64,000 nt of DNA, taken from NCBI RefSeq assembly GCF_949769225.1, contig NZ_CATKPB010000007.1, one strand, 5' to 3'. The position numbers and the translations under genes were made by a program. Under the pieces are notes generated by a model. That model had not been told where the DNA came from, ran no database searches, and was given only the letters and a program-made list of their open reading frames with translations. Numbering within the stretch: the stretch's first letter is position 1; every line of letters begins with the position of its first letter. The stretch is from Peptoniphilus_A genitalis (GTDB lineage Bacteria > Bacillota > Clostridia > Tissierellales > Peptoniphilaceae). Shown piece after piece: positions 33,849 through 42,221 of this stretch.

Positions 33849-34517
33849 TTGGATGTAAAAGCTAATAAAAAGTCTCTTAGCAATATGGTCTATAGGGATT
33901 TAAAAGAAAAAATATTGAAGAACAAATTACTTCCAGGAGATAAGCTTATTGAGATGGAAATCGCTTCTAAACTCGACGTTTCTAGGACACCAGTAAGAGA
34001 AGCCTTGAAGAAGTTAGAGAAGGATGGTCTTGTTACAAGCTTTCCAAGAAAATCTTATATTGTTTCAAAAATTTCTGTCAAGGAAGCCAAGAATCTTTAT
34101 ATAGTTAGAAAATCTTTAGAACCTCTTTGTGTTGAACTTTTAGCAGAGAAGGGATTGACAGATAAGACCAAGTACTTCGAAGAAGTCAACGAAGATCTTA
34201 GGATCGCCATCGAAAATGGTGAAGAAGAACTTGCTCAAAATCTTATTATTGAATGGAACATGGCTCTTGTAAGGTCACTTAACAATGAAATTCTTATTGA
34301 GGTAATGACTATGGTCAATAAGAGACTTTACAGGTTTGGTAATTTTATTTTCAGAGACAAGAAAAATTACAAGAGACACTACGACAACTTACAAAAAATT
34401 TATAAATTAATCGAAGAAAAAAAACCTAAGGAAGCTAGGAAGGCTAGCGAGAGAACAATTGAAGTAATTTACGAGATGTTTGAAGAGCAAGCTGACTATA
34501 GAATGTTTAGAAAATAA
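33849..34517 (+). CDS. GntR family (FCD subfamily) transcriptional regulator
   Basis: 222 residues. Start TTG at 33849, eight bases after AGGAGG; an in-frame GTG at 33840 overlaps the RBS and is unlikely. Winged helix MVYRDLKEKILKNKLLPGDK..ASKLDVSRTPVREALKKLEK with wing GLVTSFPRKSYIV, then a helical FCD domain. Its terminator overlaps the promoter of tRNA-Lys. Neighbours give no clear target; the effector is unknown. Confidence 0.88.
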   Translation: MDVKANKKSLSNMVYRDLKEKILKNKLLPGDKLIEMEIASKLDVSRTPVREALKKLEKDGLVTSFPRKSYIVSKISVKEAKNLYIVRKSLEPLCVELLAEKGLTDKTKYFEEVNEDLRIAIENGEEELAQNLIIEWNMALVRSLNNEILIEVMTMVNKRLYRFGNFIFRDKKNYKRHYDNLQKIYKLIEEKKPKEARKASERTIEVIYEMFEEQADYRMFRK

Positions 34518-34520
34518 TTT

Positions 34521-34559
34521 AAAAAAACACTTGACAGGAGTGTTTTTTTAAATTATAAT
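34521..34559 (+). promoter_or_regulatory. tRNA-Lys promoter overlapping the GntR terminator
   Basis: TTGACA (34531-34536), 17-base spacer, TATAAT (34554-34559). The same bases form a terminator hairpin AAAAAAACACT/AGTGTTTTTTT (34521-34549) for the upstream gene, so the -35 lies in its loop and the T-run in the spacer. Confidence 0.85.
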
Positions 34560-34600
34560 TATTTTTGTTGTACTGATAGTACAGACAAGTTAATACTCAT

Positions 34601-34676
34601 GCACCTTTAGCTCAGTTGGTAGAGCAACTGACTCTTAATCAGTGGGCCTACGGTTCGAGTCCGTAAAGGTGCACCA
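34601..34676 (+). tRNA. tRNA-Lys (anticodon CTT)
   Basis: Full cloverleaf: acceptor GCACCTT/AAGGTGC, D arm AGCTCAGTTGGTAGAGC, anticodon stem ACTGA/TCAGT with loop CTCTTAA (anticodon CTT), T arm GGTTCGAGTCC, encoded CCA. Decodes AAG. Confidence 0.97.
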
Positions 34677-34680
34677 TTCA

Positions 34681-34715
34681 AAAGCCTGTGAATTTAATCT
34701 TCGCAGGCTTTTTTC
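34681..34715 (+). terminator. terminator after tRNA-Lys
   Basis: AAAGCCTG/CAGGCTTTTTT hairpin. Confidence 0.85.
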
Positions 34716-34783
34716 TTTATGTTTATATATACCAAAGTTGAAAAAATAGAGTTTATATAATCTTAAGAATAAAAGAAATAAAT

Positions 34784-34978
34784 ATGATAAGTGAAAAAAT
34801 AATGGAAAAATGTGTTGGTAAAAAAATTAAAATAACTTACAATGATCAGTCTTCGGAAGAAACTTTTTGTGAACAGTTTATTAGAAAAGAAGATGATGAA
34901 GATGAAGCTATGTTGTTTTTACCTAACAAACTTGTAGCATTGCAATCGGAAATAGAATCAATTGAAATTATTGACTAA
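34784..34978 (+). CDS. small unknown acidic protein
   Basis: 64 residues (MISEKIMEKCVGKKIKITYN..., ending IESIEIID), which read as a short beta-barrel-like fold. No clear Shine-Dalgarno site before the ATG and no family recognised. It lies between tRNA-Lys and a terminator-like hairpin. Probably real but not certain. Confidence 0.5.
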   Translation: MISEKIMEKCVGKKIKITYNDQSSEETFCEQFIRKEDDEDEAMLFLPNKLVALQSEIESIEIID

Positions 34979-35032
34979 GCACACTGACAATTATGTTAAG
35001 GAGAGATTTTAATAAAAGATATTAAAATTAAT

Positions 35033-35097
35033 AAAAAGAACACCTACAGTTAGCCAAACTATAAAAGTTTTAGGGGCCTACCTGGTGTTCTTTTTTT
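35033..35097 (+). terminator. terminator with long structured loop
   Basis: Outer arms AAAGAACACC/GGTGTTCTTT (35035-35044, 35084-35093) followed by T7. The 39-base loop contains a second hairpin AAACT/AGTTT. It is longer than the other terminators here. Confidence 0.7.
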
Positions 35098-35219
35098 GAT
35101 AATTATTTTAATTATATTTTACTCAAAAGTTAGGCAATTATCAAGAAATTTATTTTTAATACATTTATAGAAACATGACTTTAATAATACTGTAAAAAGT
35201 GTAAAATTTAAGCTTAAAA

Positions 35220-35249
35220 TTGACACTACGTAATAACACGTGGTAAAAT
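35220..35249 (+). promoter_or_regulatory. hicAB promoter with operator-like inverted repeat
   Basis: TTGACA (35220-35225), 18-base spacer, TAAAAT (35244-35249). ACTACGT-N6-ACGTGGT (35225-35244, one mismatch) fills the spacer, suited to HicB autorepression. Confidence 0.65.
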
Positions 35250-35273
35250 AAGGCTGTCAGGAGGTAGGTATAC

Positions 35274-35459
35274 ATGCCGATGACACAAGATGAAATGGTC
35301 AAGCTACTAAGAAAGAATGGTTTCGAAGTAGTTAAGGGTGGCAAGGGCAGTCATATAAAGATGACAAAACTTGGCATCAAAAGACCAATCATTATCCCAC
35401 ATGGAGAACTCCAAAAGGGAACCGAACGTGGGATACTAAAAGAGGCAGGGCTAAAATAG
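35274..35459 (+). CDS. hicA: HicA-type mRNA interferase toxin
   Basis: 61 residues, dsRBD-like HicA fold with the motif GGKGSHIKM carrying catalytic His27 and the end IPHGELQKGTERGILKEAGL. AGGAGG lies eight bases before the ATG. It is followed by hicB, the usual toxin-first order of this family. Confidence 0.93.
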   Translation: MPMTQDEMVKLLRKNGFEVVKGGKGSHIKMTKLGIKRPIIIPHGELQKGTERGILKEAGLK

Positions 35460-35491
35460 CCCTACTTCTTATATTAAGAGAGGTGGTAATT

Positions 35492-35932
35492 ATGTTAGTT
35501 TCTTATCCAGCTATATTTTATTATAGTCCAGAAGAGAAGGGTTACTATGTTTATATGCCAGACATTGAAGGAGCAGGGACTCAAGGCAATTCAATAGAGG
35601 AAGCTTTGTTAATGGCAAGTGACTACTTGGGAATAATGGCAAGCTCTATAATAGAAGGCGGAGATACCTTGCCAAAACAATCAGCCATAAGTGACTTGTC
35701 TATTGAAGATAATTTTCCTTTTAAAGATGATGATGATTTTGATGGCTTCTATGATTATTCTAAGTCCTTTGTTTCTCTCGTTTATGTTGATTTAAAGGAC
35801 TATTTAGGTAGCCAAGAACTTGTAAAAAAGACCTTATCTATACCCAAGTGGAGCAATGATCTAGGGAATAAATTGAATTTGAATTTTTCTAAGTTACTGA
35901 CTGAAGCTATTGTAAATATCGCCAAAAATTAA
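35492..35932 (+). CDS. hicB: HicB-type antitoxin
   Basis: 146 residues from the ATG at 35492 (AGAGGTGG just upstream; an earlier in-frame GTG at 35483 lies in the RBS). N-terminal partial RNase H fold (YPAIFYYSPEEKGYYVYMPD and GNSIEEALLMASDYLG), with the EGAGTQG loop. The C-terminal region (LGNKLNLNFSKLLTEAIVN) looks like the DNA-binding tail that lets HicB repress its promoter. Confidence 0.92.
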   Translation: MLVSYPAIFYYSPEEKGYYVYMPDIEGAGTQGNSIEEALLMASDYLGIMASSIIEGGDTLPKQSAISDLSIEDNFPFKDDDDFDGFYDYSKSFVSLVYVDLKDYLGSQELVKKTLSIPKWSNDLGNKLNLNFSKLLTEAIVNIAKN

Positions 35933-35951
35933 AAATATAAAAACTAATATG

Positions 35952-35979
35952 AAACACTCTTTTTATAAGGGTGTTTTTT
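35952..35979 (+). terminator. terminator after hicB
   Basis: AAACAC/GTGTTT arms with TTTTTT following. Confidence 0.65.
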
Positions 35980-36200
35980 ATAATATTATTGAATATGGAC
36001 CAAGCTATGGATATAAATTTGTCGATTGATAGAAAAATTGTACACTCTTGCTTAAAATAAGACAGGACAAAGTAAAATAAATAAGATTAACAATATGCCT
36101 AACTTGATAGAGAGTATGATATTTTATATAATTAATCACATGGCTTAAAATATAAAATTCATGACAAGAAGAAAATTTTTATAAATACAATTATTTACAA
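35980..36200. other. intergenic region before murI
   Basis: AT-rich; only tiny frames (one of 21 codons near 35995). No RNA or repeat seen. The murI promoter lies at its right end. Confidence 0.45.
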
Positions 36201-36219
36201 TGATTTTATATTCTTCTTT

Positions 36220-36248
36220 TTGTTTTTCACAATTTATAGTATTATATA
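36220..36248 (+). promoter_or_regulatory. probable murI promoter
   Basis: TTGTTT (36220-36225), 17-base spacer, TATATA (36243-36248), 17 bases before the start codon. Confidence 0.45.
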
Positions 36249-36265
36249 AAAGAGTTGGTGATTTA

Positions 36266-37096
36266 ATGGGAAATAATGTGATTGGCTTTTATGATAGCGG
36301 AGTCGGAGGACTTTCTGTTTTAAAAGTTGCTTTAAATAAAATAAAAAATAAAAACTTCGTCTTCTTTGGCGACACTCTTAGGATGCCCTACGGTGCCAGA
36401 ACTAACGAAGAAATAAAAAATTATACAATGGAAGTCATGGGTTTCTTCAAGGACCTTGATGTTGACCTTTCAATTATTGCTTGCAACACTGCAACAAGTC
36501 ATGGCCTCAAGGAATCCAATGAAAGATACAAGTACCCAATAATTGGTGTTGTTGAACCAGGTAGTGAAAATGCCCTTGAGAGAACTAAGACCAAGAGGGT
36601 TGCTCTTGTCGCAACAAAGTCCTGTGTTGAAAGTGGAGTTTATGACAAGGTCTTAAAGTCCATGGACCCATCTATTGAATTAAAATCTGTTTACTGTCCT
36701 GACCTCACTCTTGCCATCGAGAGGGGAGAGTTTGAAGAAGAATACATGGACGGAATTGTAAAAAAATACTTAGACTACTTCGAAGATTACGACTTCGACA
36801 CAATGATTCTCGGCTGCACCCACTATCCTCTTGTTGAAGATTCCTTTAAGAGAATTTTGAAGAAACAAGGCAAGAAGGTCTTGATGGTTGACCCAGCCTA
36901 CAAGACAGTCCTAGATGCCATGAATATTTTAAAAATTGAAAAGGACAACCAAGAGATTCCCAATAGGACAATTGACTTTTATATAACTGGGGACATTAAT
37001 TTGTTTCGTTCTACCATGGAAAAGATAGTGGACCTATCTGACTTCAAGGTAAGTTTCCATCAAGTAGACATAAAAGATTTAGAAAAATATAGGTAA
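36266..37096 (+). CDS. murI: glutamate racemase
   Basis: Makes D-glutamate for peptidoglycan. 276 residues from the ATG at 36266; a longer frame from 36200 adds 22 residues unlike the family and would include the promoter. Seen: IGFYDSGVGGLSVL at the start, PYGARTNEE near 41, the catalytic cysteines in IIACNTATSHG (Cys73) and ILGCTHYPLVE (Cys184). Convergent with coaX, sharing a bidirectional terminator. Confidence 0.95.
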   Translation: MGNNVIGFYDSGVGGLSVLKVALNKIKNKNFVFFGDTLRMPYGARTNEEIKNYTMEVMGFFKDLDVDLSIIACNTATSHGLKESNERYKYPIIGVVEPGSENALERTKTKRVALVATKSCVESGVYDKVLKSMDPSIELKSVYCPDLTLAIERGEFEEEYMDGIVKKYLDYFEDYDFDTMILGCTHYPLVEDSFKRILKKQGKKVLMVDPAYKTVLDAMNILKIEKDNQEIPNRTIDFYITGDINLFRSTMEKIVDLSDFKVSFHQVDIKDLEKYR

Positions 37097-37097
37097 T

Positions 37098-37131
37098 AAA
37101 AGAAGGCTTCAAAATCATGAAGCCTTCTTTT
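37098..37131. terminator. bidirectional terminator between murI and coaX
   Basis: AAAGAAGGCTTCA/TGAAGCCTTCTTTTT hairpin, perfect arms, with A and T tracts on both sides. The last codons of coaX lie inside the stem. Confidence 0.9.
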
Positions 37132-37897
37132 TGTTTAAGTCGTAAATAATTTTAAGTCCATAGATGCCAAGGTCGTCATCTCTTATTAAGTCGTACTTAG
37201 ATAGGTCTAAGAGATGGGCATAGGGTCCGGTGATTAAAATATTTGTGTCTTCTTTATTAAGTGAATAGCCTTCCACTATTTCATCAATTATACCAAGGAC
37301 TGCCTTCTTGTAGGCGAAGAAGAGTCCAGCCTGAATTGCCTTTTCAGTATTTTTTCCAACTATGTCATCAGGTCTTTTTAATTCTACATGAGGGAGCTTG
37401 GCGCTACCTCTCACAAGTGAATCTTGAAGCAAGTTGATTCCTGGCAGAATTAGTCCTCCTAGGAATTCTTTTTTTGCATTGATATAGTCAACTGTTGTAA
37501 TTGATGATGCAGAAACTATTATTATGTTGCCTGTGTACTTTCTTGTGGCAGCAACTGCCTTTATAATTCTGTCTGACCCAACTTCTCTTGGGCTCTCGCA
37601 CTTTATATTTAAACCAGTCTTAACTCCAGCAGAAATAAAAATTGGTTTCTTGCCAATGAGTTCTCTTCCAATCATCTCATAGGAAGATGAAAGCTCTGGC
37701 ACAACATTAGAAATTATAATTTCATGGATGTCAGAAAGTTCTATATTCTTATCCATTAAGATGAGTTTAATCATCAGTTTAATTTCCACCACAGACCTAT
37801 TCCTGTCAGTTGTAATTGAAAACTTATCAACTAACTTCTCTTGGTCGAAGACTCCAAAGTCTGTTGTCCTATTATCTATATCAATTGCAAGTAACAT
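37115..37897 (-). CDS. coaX: type III pantothenate kinase
   Basis: Phosphorylates pantothenate, first step of coenzyme A synthesis. 260 residues. AIDIDNRTTDFGVF at residues 4-17 stands where the family has DIGNTxxxxGVF, so the Gly-Asn-Thr loop reads Asp-Asn-Arg-Thr. Then VGSDRIIKAVAA, ITTVDYINAKKEFLGGLILPGI and GKNTEKAIQAGL, all typical. The altered ATP loop is a mild oddity. AAGGGG gives the RBS. It is followed directly by an ECF S component, consistent with pantothenate uptake and use. Confidence 0.88.
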   Translation of the reverse strand: MLLAIDIDNRTTDFGVFDQEKLVDKFSITTDRNRSVVEIKLMIKLILMDKNIELSDIHEIIISNVVPELSSSYEMIGRELIGKKPIFISAGVKTGLNIKCESPREVGSDRIIKAVAATRKYTGNIIIVSASSITTVDYINAKKEFLGGLILPGINLLQDSLVRGSAKLPHVELKRPDDIVGKNTEKAIQAGLFFAYKKAVLGIIDEIVEGYSLNKEDTNILITGPYAHLLDLSKYDLIRDDDLGIYGLKIIYDLNKKKAS

Positions 37898-37898
37898 A

Positions 37899-38648
37899 TT
37901 AACCCCTTCTTGATTTCAAAGCTTTTATAACTGCTGTAGTAATAATAACAGATAGGATAGCTTCAGGTATTCCTGATGTAACTGACACACCAAGGATTGC
38001 AGATTTTGCATTTTCTAGTGGAATGTTAAGAGCCTCAACATATCTCTTGGCATAGATTACATAAATGCCACCAAGGACTAGGATTGTGTTAGTCATTGAT
38101 CCCACAAAGGCACCAATGGCAATAGGAAAGTCCTTCTCGCTTGACTTGAAAGAATAAATAAAAAATCCAAGGCAAAGGGCAAGAAGTATTACTACAAAAG
38201 TAATATTTAGTGTTGACCCACCACTTGTTATATTCTTATAAAGTAAGTAAGCTAGGAAAATTGAAATTAGTCCCCAAAGTCCCTTAGTTAAGTTTCTCAA
38301 GTTCTTGTCTTCTAACTTCTTCATTGCTGCGTAAGAGTAGTAGGAAGTTATCCCAATTAAAACTCTTGGCAAGACAGAAATTAGTGGATTGTAAAAGACA
38401 AAGGCAACGGGACTTGCACCCCTTAGGATTGCATTTAAGAGTGATGACACTCCAAAGATAAGTCCAACCATGGCTCCAACCACAGGACCCTCTGCTATGG
38501 CACCAATAATTACTGGTATGTGCATAGTAGTTGCATTGATTACTCCAAGTGGAATAAGTCCAAGAGGAGTGAGACTAAGAACAACTGTGATGGCACCAAG
38601 CATGGCAGCTATTACTAGCCTTCTGTTACGTTCAGTGTTTCGATTCAT
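37899..38648 (-). CDS. ECF transporter S component, probably pantothenate (PanT-like)
   Basis: 249 residues, about six transmembrane helices. The N-terminal part LTPLGLIPLGVINATTMHIP and GAIAEGPVVGAMVGLIFGVS is the substrate-binding core of COG4684-type S components. It lies one base upstream of coaX in the same operon, so pantothenate is the likely cargo (inference). Needs shared EcfAA'T modules encoded elsewhere. Longer than the usual 170-200 residues because of an extra middle segment. Confidence 0.82.
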   Translation of the reverse strand: MNRNTERNRRLVIAAMLGAITVVLSLTPLGLIPLGVINATTMHIPVIIGAIAEGPVVGAMVGLIFGVSSLLNAILRGASPVAFVFYNPLISVLPRVLIGITSYYSYAAMKKLEDKNLRNLTKGLWGLISIFLAYLLYKNITSGGSTLNITFVVILLALCLGFFIYSFKSSEKDFPIAIGAFVGSMTNTILVLGGIYVIYAKRYVEALNIPLENAKSAILGVSVTSGIPEAILSVIITTAVIKALKSRRG

Positions 38649-38697
38649 TTTTACCTCCGATAGGGTTCACGAGGATACCCTTCTTATTTGCATCAAA

Positions 38698-39660
38698 TTA
38701 TTTGATGGTCCTATAACTTACAAGCCCTCCTGAATCCTCGGCTGAATAAATTGCATTGGCAATAGACCTTGAGATGGTCTTTGCAGCAAGAATTCCAACT
38801 AAATTTATGTCTGCTTCAACTTGGCCACTTGCTAGTGTAAAAATTGTATCTCCATCGTTCATGGTATGCACTGGGTTGATTGATCTTGCATATCCATCAT
38901 GAGCCATTTGTGAGATCTTATTACAGTTTGCCTTAGTGAACCTTGCGTTAGTTGCCACGACAGAAATTGTAGTGTTGGCAGGGCTAAATTGATTATAATC
39001 TTTAAGCTGCTTTTCGTAAAGGGCACAAGTGTCTAAAAAGATTTTATTTTTTCTGTCGTAAACTCCCGCAATTCTTTTTCCAGCTTCGTAGTCAAAAATA
39101 TCTCCCAAGGCATTTAATGCAACTATAGAAGAGACTACAAGGTCGCCAACTCTTATTGATGATTGACCAATGCCTGACTTCATGGCAAAGTCATTGCCCA
39201 AGATTTTTCCAACGCTGGCACCACAGCCTGCACCAAAGTTGCCTTGAGTCTTGTCATCTTCTCTTGCATTTCTTGCAGCTTCATAGCCCATATTAAAATC
39301 AGGTCTTACTTTGGCATCGCCTACTGCAAGATCAAAGAGAACTGCACCGGGAACTATGGGAACTATACCAACTCCCACATCGAAGCCTGCACCTTCTTCT
39401 TCCAAGAACTTCATAAGTCCGCCACCTGCGTCAAGTCCATAGGCAGACCCACCAGTTAAGAAAACTCCGTGGACCTTTTGGACCAAGTTTTCTGCTCTTA
39501 GAAGATCAGTCTCACGAGTGCCAGGTCCTGCACCACGAACGTCAACTCCTGCCGTAAAGCCTTCTGGGCAAAGGATGGCACTTGTCCCTGTTAGGGCCAG
39601 GCCATCTTCTGCGTGGCCAAGTCTTATCCCCTTAACATCTGTCAAAAATCCCTCGTACAT
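38698..39660 (-). CDS. P1 family peptidase (DmpA/BapA-like aminopeptidase)
   Basis: 320 residues, Ntn-hydrolase-like fold. DVKGIRLGHAEDGLALTGTS at the start, VFLTGGSAYGLDAGGGLM near 88, GNFGAGCGASVGKI near 143. The segment SPANTTISVVATNARFTK probably contains the self-cleavage point before Thr or Ser that exposes the nucleophile. Members release N-terminal or beta-amino acids from peptides. No signal peptide. AAGGAGG before the ATG. Likely co-transcribed with the ECF S component and coaX (49-base gap). Confidence 0.88.
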   Translation of the reverse strand: MYEGFLTDVKGIRLGHAEDGLALTGTSAILCPEGFTAGVDVRGAGPGTRETDLLRAENLVQKVHGVFLTGGSAYGLDAGGGLMKFLEEEGAGFDVGVGIVPIVPGAVLFDLAVGDAKVRPDFNMGYEAARNAREDDKTQGNFGAGCGASVGKILGNDFAMKSGIGQSSIRVGDLVVSSIVALNALGDIFDYEAGKRIAGVYDRKNKIFLDTCALYEKQLKDYNQFSPANTTISVVATNARFTKANCNKISQMAHDGYARSINPVHTMNDGDTIFTLASGQVEADINLVGILAAKTISRSIANAIYSAEDSGGLVSYRTIK

Positions 39661-39822
39661 ATTTCCTCCTTATTAAAAGTTTATCAACTCATACAAAATT
39701 ATAAACTTGCAAAAATTTATAAAGTTGTAAGAGTTCGCTAAGTCATAAAAAAATATTAACTCACAAAGAACTATAAAGTCACAAAAACTTACAAAGTCAT
39801 AAAACCTAATCACTTACAAAAT

Positions 39823-39854
39823 ATCAAAAAACCTCATCAAAGTCGATGAGGTTT
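39823..39854 (-). terminator. terminator after the MTH1187-family gene
   Basis: AAACCTCATC/GATGAGGTTT perfect arms, loop AAAGTC, T-rich on the minus-strand exit. Confidence 0.85.
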
Positions 39855-39860
39855 AAAAAT

Positions 39861-40172
39861 TTATTTATTTTTTCTCTTTTCGTTGACAGATGTAATTTTA
39901 TCCTTGAATGTGTAATCCTTGTCGCGTCTGTCGTCAATTTTTACAATTGAGTAAACCCTGTCTGCTCCAGATTCAAAAACTGATTCTTGCATCCTTCTTA
40001 TTACATCATATAAAACTTTTAAATCCTTATGGGCAATTGTTGTTCCCATAGCATTAAGTTCATAAGTTAGTCCGTCAACTTCGCCAATGGAGTCAAGGGC
40101 ACCTGCAATGTACTTGCTCACAGATGTTGTCTTTGTTCCTATAGGTATAAGTGTTAATTCTGCTACTGCCAT
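39861..40172 (-). CDS. thiamine-binding-fold protein, MTH1187/YkoF-like family
   Basis: 103 residues from the ATG at 40172 (AGGAGGAATAAA upstream; an earlier start lacks a site). AVAELTLIPIGTKTTSVSKY, then YELNAMGTTIAHKDLKVLYD, is the signature of the MTH1187 (formerly DUF77) family, small ferredoxin-like proteins that in some members bind thiamine. It begins 11 bases after the stop of the TRIC-type channel gene, so the two are one unit. Role here unknown. Confidence 0.85.
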   Translation of the reverse strand: MAVAELTLIPIGTKTTSVSKYIAGALDSIGEVDGLTYELNAMGTTIAHKDLKVLYDVIRRMQESVFESGADRVYSIVKIDDRRDKDYTFKDKITSVNEKRKNK

Positions 40173-40182
40173 TTTATTCCTC

Positions 40183-40830
40183 CTAGTCACTAATCCTTGG
40201 CAGGTTCCAATTTTTTCTCACTGCCCAGAGTCTAAATATTAAAACTGTAAAAAAACAAATTATCATGGAAACCTGGTCGCCTAAAAAATTTCTCGTGAAG
40301 AGAAAAACTATAGAGCCCAAGATGCAGGCACCGGCATAAATTTGTTCCTTAAAGATAAAGGGGATAGTACCTGCCAAGACGTCACGAATCATTCCACCGC
40401 CAACTCCCGTTATAGAACCAACAAAGATAAGCAAAAACCTCTTATCAAGTCCCAGGGAAAGGGCAGTTGCCATTCCAGTAATAGTAAAGGAAGCAAGACC
40501 AATTGTGTCACTAATAATCATGAACTCATTCATAAAATTTATGACCTGCCTTGATTGAAAGTTTTTTCTAAAATAGAAAAACATAAAAACTAAAATTGAA
40601 AAGACAGTGGATATGATTGCGTTAGTTGAATTCTGAAACATCTTTGGTGGATTGATACCAAGGACCAAGTCACGAACGAAGCCTCCCCCAAGAGCTGTGA
40701 CAAGACCCAAGACGGTAACGCCAAGTATGTCCATCTTCTTCTTGCAACCAAGTATGGCACCGGAAATTGCAAAGGCAATTGTCCCGATGATGTCAAAAAA
40801 TACATTGAACTCTAAATAATTTCCAATCAT
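40183..40830 (-). CDS. TRIC-type cation channel family protein (UPF0126)
   Basis: 215 residues, seven predicted transmembrane helices with the internal repeat of this family: GTIAFAISGAILGCKKKMD / GLVTALGGGFVRDLVLG and GLASFTITGMATALSLG / GSITGVGGGMIRDVLAG. Bacterial homologues of the eukaryotic TRIC channel conduct monovalent cations. TATAAT lies only six bases before the ATG, so the message appears leaderless. Confidence 0.88.
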   Translation of the reverse strand: MIGNYLEFNVFFDIIGTIAFAISGAILGCKKKMDILGVTVLGLVTALGGGFVRDLVLGINPPKMFQNSTNAIISTVFSILVFMFFYFRKNFQSRQVINFMNEFMIISDTIGLASFTITGMATALSLGLDKRFLLIFVGSITGVGGGMIRDVLAGTIPFIFKEQIYAGACILGSIVFLFTRNFLGDQVSMIICFFTVLIFRLWAVRKNWNLPRISD

Positions 40831-40836
40831 AAGGTC

Positions 40837-40842
40837 ATTATA
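40837..40842 (-). promoter_or_regulatory. extended -10 of the TRIC-type gene (leaderless)
   Basis: TTGGTATAAT on the minus strand, an extended -10 whose expected start site coincides with the A of the ATG at 40830. Confidence 0.6.
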
Positions 40843-40906
40843 CCAAAGTTTAAATTTGTGGGAGTCGGAAATTTCAATAAATTGAAAAAATTTTTTTAAA
40901 CTTTGT

Positions 40907-40912
40907 TATAAT
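40907..40912 (+). promoter_or_regulatory. extended -10 of the amidohydrolase operon
   Basis: TTTGTTATAAT (TGnTATAAT), 21 bases before the ATG at 40934, with GGAGGG in between; divergent from the TRIC promoter. Confidence 0.65.
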
Positions 40913-40933
40913 GTTAATAGTATTGGAGGGACT

Positions 40934-42217
40934 ATGAGCTTACTTATAAAAAACATTTCCTACTTAGATATAGACCAGGAAAAAATTATTGATAATGCAG
41001 ATATTCTTATAGAAGAAAATAAAATAAAAAAAATTGGAAGAGATTTAGATGTTAAAGCTGACCAAGTTTTTGATGGCAAGGACAAACTTCTTACACCGGG
41101 CTTTGTAAATGCCCACACCCACCTTGGCATGTCCTACTTTAGGAATTATGCCGACGACTTGGCACTGATGGACTGGCTGGAAAATGAAATCTGGCCAATT
41201 GAAGCAAAGTTAAACCCAGAGGACATATATTGGTCCTCTAAACTTTCTATTATTGAAAACATAAAGTCGGGTGTGACAACTTTTTGTGATATGTACTATG
41301 AGATGGATAAGGTTGGGGACGCTGCCATTGAAGCTGGAATTCGTGGAGTCTTAACTCGTGGCATGACAGATGTTGATGGCGAAGGGGAAGCCAAGCTTAA
41401 AGAGTTTGACGACCTTTACAAAAATTATCAAAACAAAGCTGGGGGAAGAATTAGAGTTGTCCCTGCACCTCACGCAATTTATACTTGTTCCACTGACTTC
41501 TTAAAGGAAATCTCAAAGAGGTCTTTGGAAAGATACGACAGCCTAATTCACATTCACTTGTCAGAAACTTTAACAGAAGTAGAAAATTCTAAAAAAGAAT
41601 ATGGGATGACGCCAATTGAGTACGTAAACTCCTTGGGACTACTTGATAGCCAAATAATTGCAGCCCACTGCGTTCACATAACTGATGAAGAAATTGAACT
41701 TGTGAAGGATAAAAAATTCTTCCCAGTTTACAACCCGTCATCAAACCTAAAGCTTGCCAGCGGATTCACACCAGTTGATAAACTTTTGAAAAATAATATT
41801 ACTATGGCAATGGGAACTGACGGCGACTCATCAAACAACAACCAAGACTTTGTTGAGGAGATGCACATTGGCGGCATAGTCAACAAGGCTGTTACCATGA
41901 ATGAAAAGGCTGTGCCAGCTATTGAAATTTTAAAAATGGCAACTGTAAATGGAGCAAGGGCCCTTGGCTTTGAAAATCTTGGTTTGATTAAGGAGGGCTA
42001 CCTTGCAGATCTAACAATTTTTGATTTAGATTCAAATTCTTTCACACCGAGAAACAATTTGATTTCAGCCCTAGTTTACTCAGCCAACTCATCTGATGTT
42101 GAAGCAGTCATTTGTGACGGGGACTTCATCATGAAAGATAGGGAAATAGTAAAGCTGGATGAGGGAAAAGTTAGACAAGTGGTTAATGAGAGATGGGAAG
42201 ACATTAAGAGTAGATAA
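40934..42217 (+). CDS. mtaD: amidohydrolase, probable S-adenosylhomocysteine/5-methylthioadenosine deaminase
   Basis: 427 residues, metal-dependent amidohydrolase. TPGFVNAHTHLGMSYFRNYA gives the HxH pair; SGVTTFCDMYYE, HIHLSE with the third metal His, AAHCVHITDEEI with the fourth, and MGTDGDSSNNNQD with the metal Asp complete the site. The sequence fits the MtaD/SahH-deaminase group better than guanine deaminase (also in this superfamily); substrate is an inference. First gene of a run with the CPBP protease and trpS. Confidence 0.85.
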   Translation: MSLLIKNISYLDIDQEKIIDNADILIEENKIKKIGRDLDVKADQVFDGKDKLLTPGFVNAHTHLGMSYFRNYADDLALMDWLENEIWPIEAKLNPEDIYWSSKLSIIENIKSGVTTFCDMYYEMDKVGDAAIEAGIRGVLTRGMTDVDGEGEAKLKEFDDLYKNYQNKAGGRIRVVPAPHAIYTCSTDFLKEISKRSLERYDSLIHIHLSETLTEVENSKKEYGMTPIEYVNSLGLLDSQIIAAHCVHITDEEIELVKDKKFFPVYNPSSNLKLASGFTPVDKLLKNNITMAMGTDGDSSNNNQDFVEEMHIGGIVNKAVTMNEKAVPAIEILKMATVNGARALGFENLGLIKEGYLADLTIFDLDSNSFTPRNNLISALVYSANSSDVEAVICDGDFIMKDREIVKLDEGKVRQVVNERWEDIKSR

Positions 42218-42221
42218 GACC

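Noticed and set aside
39661..39822. Repeated-looking stretch of cataaa/acaaag words
   Set aside because: Irregular units with no fixed period; AT-rich low complexity rather than a CRISPR or tandem repeat.
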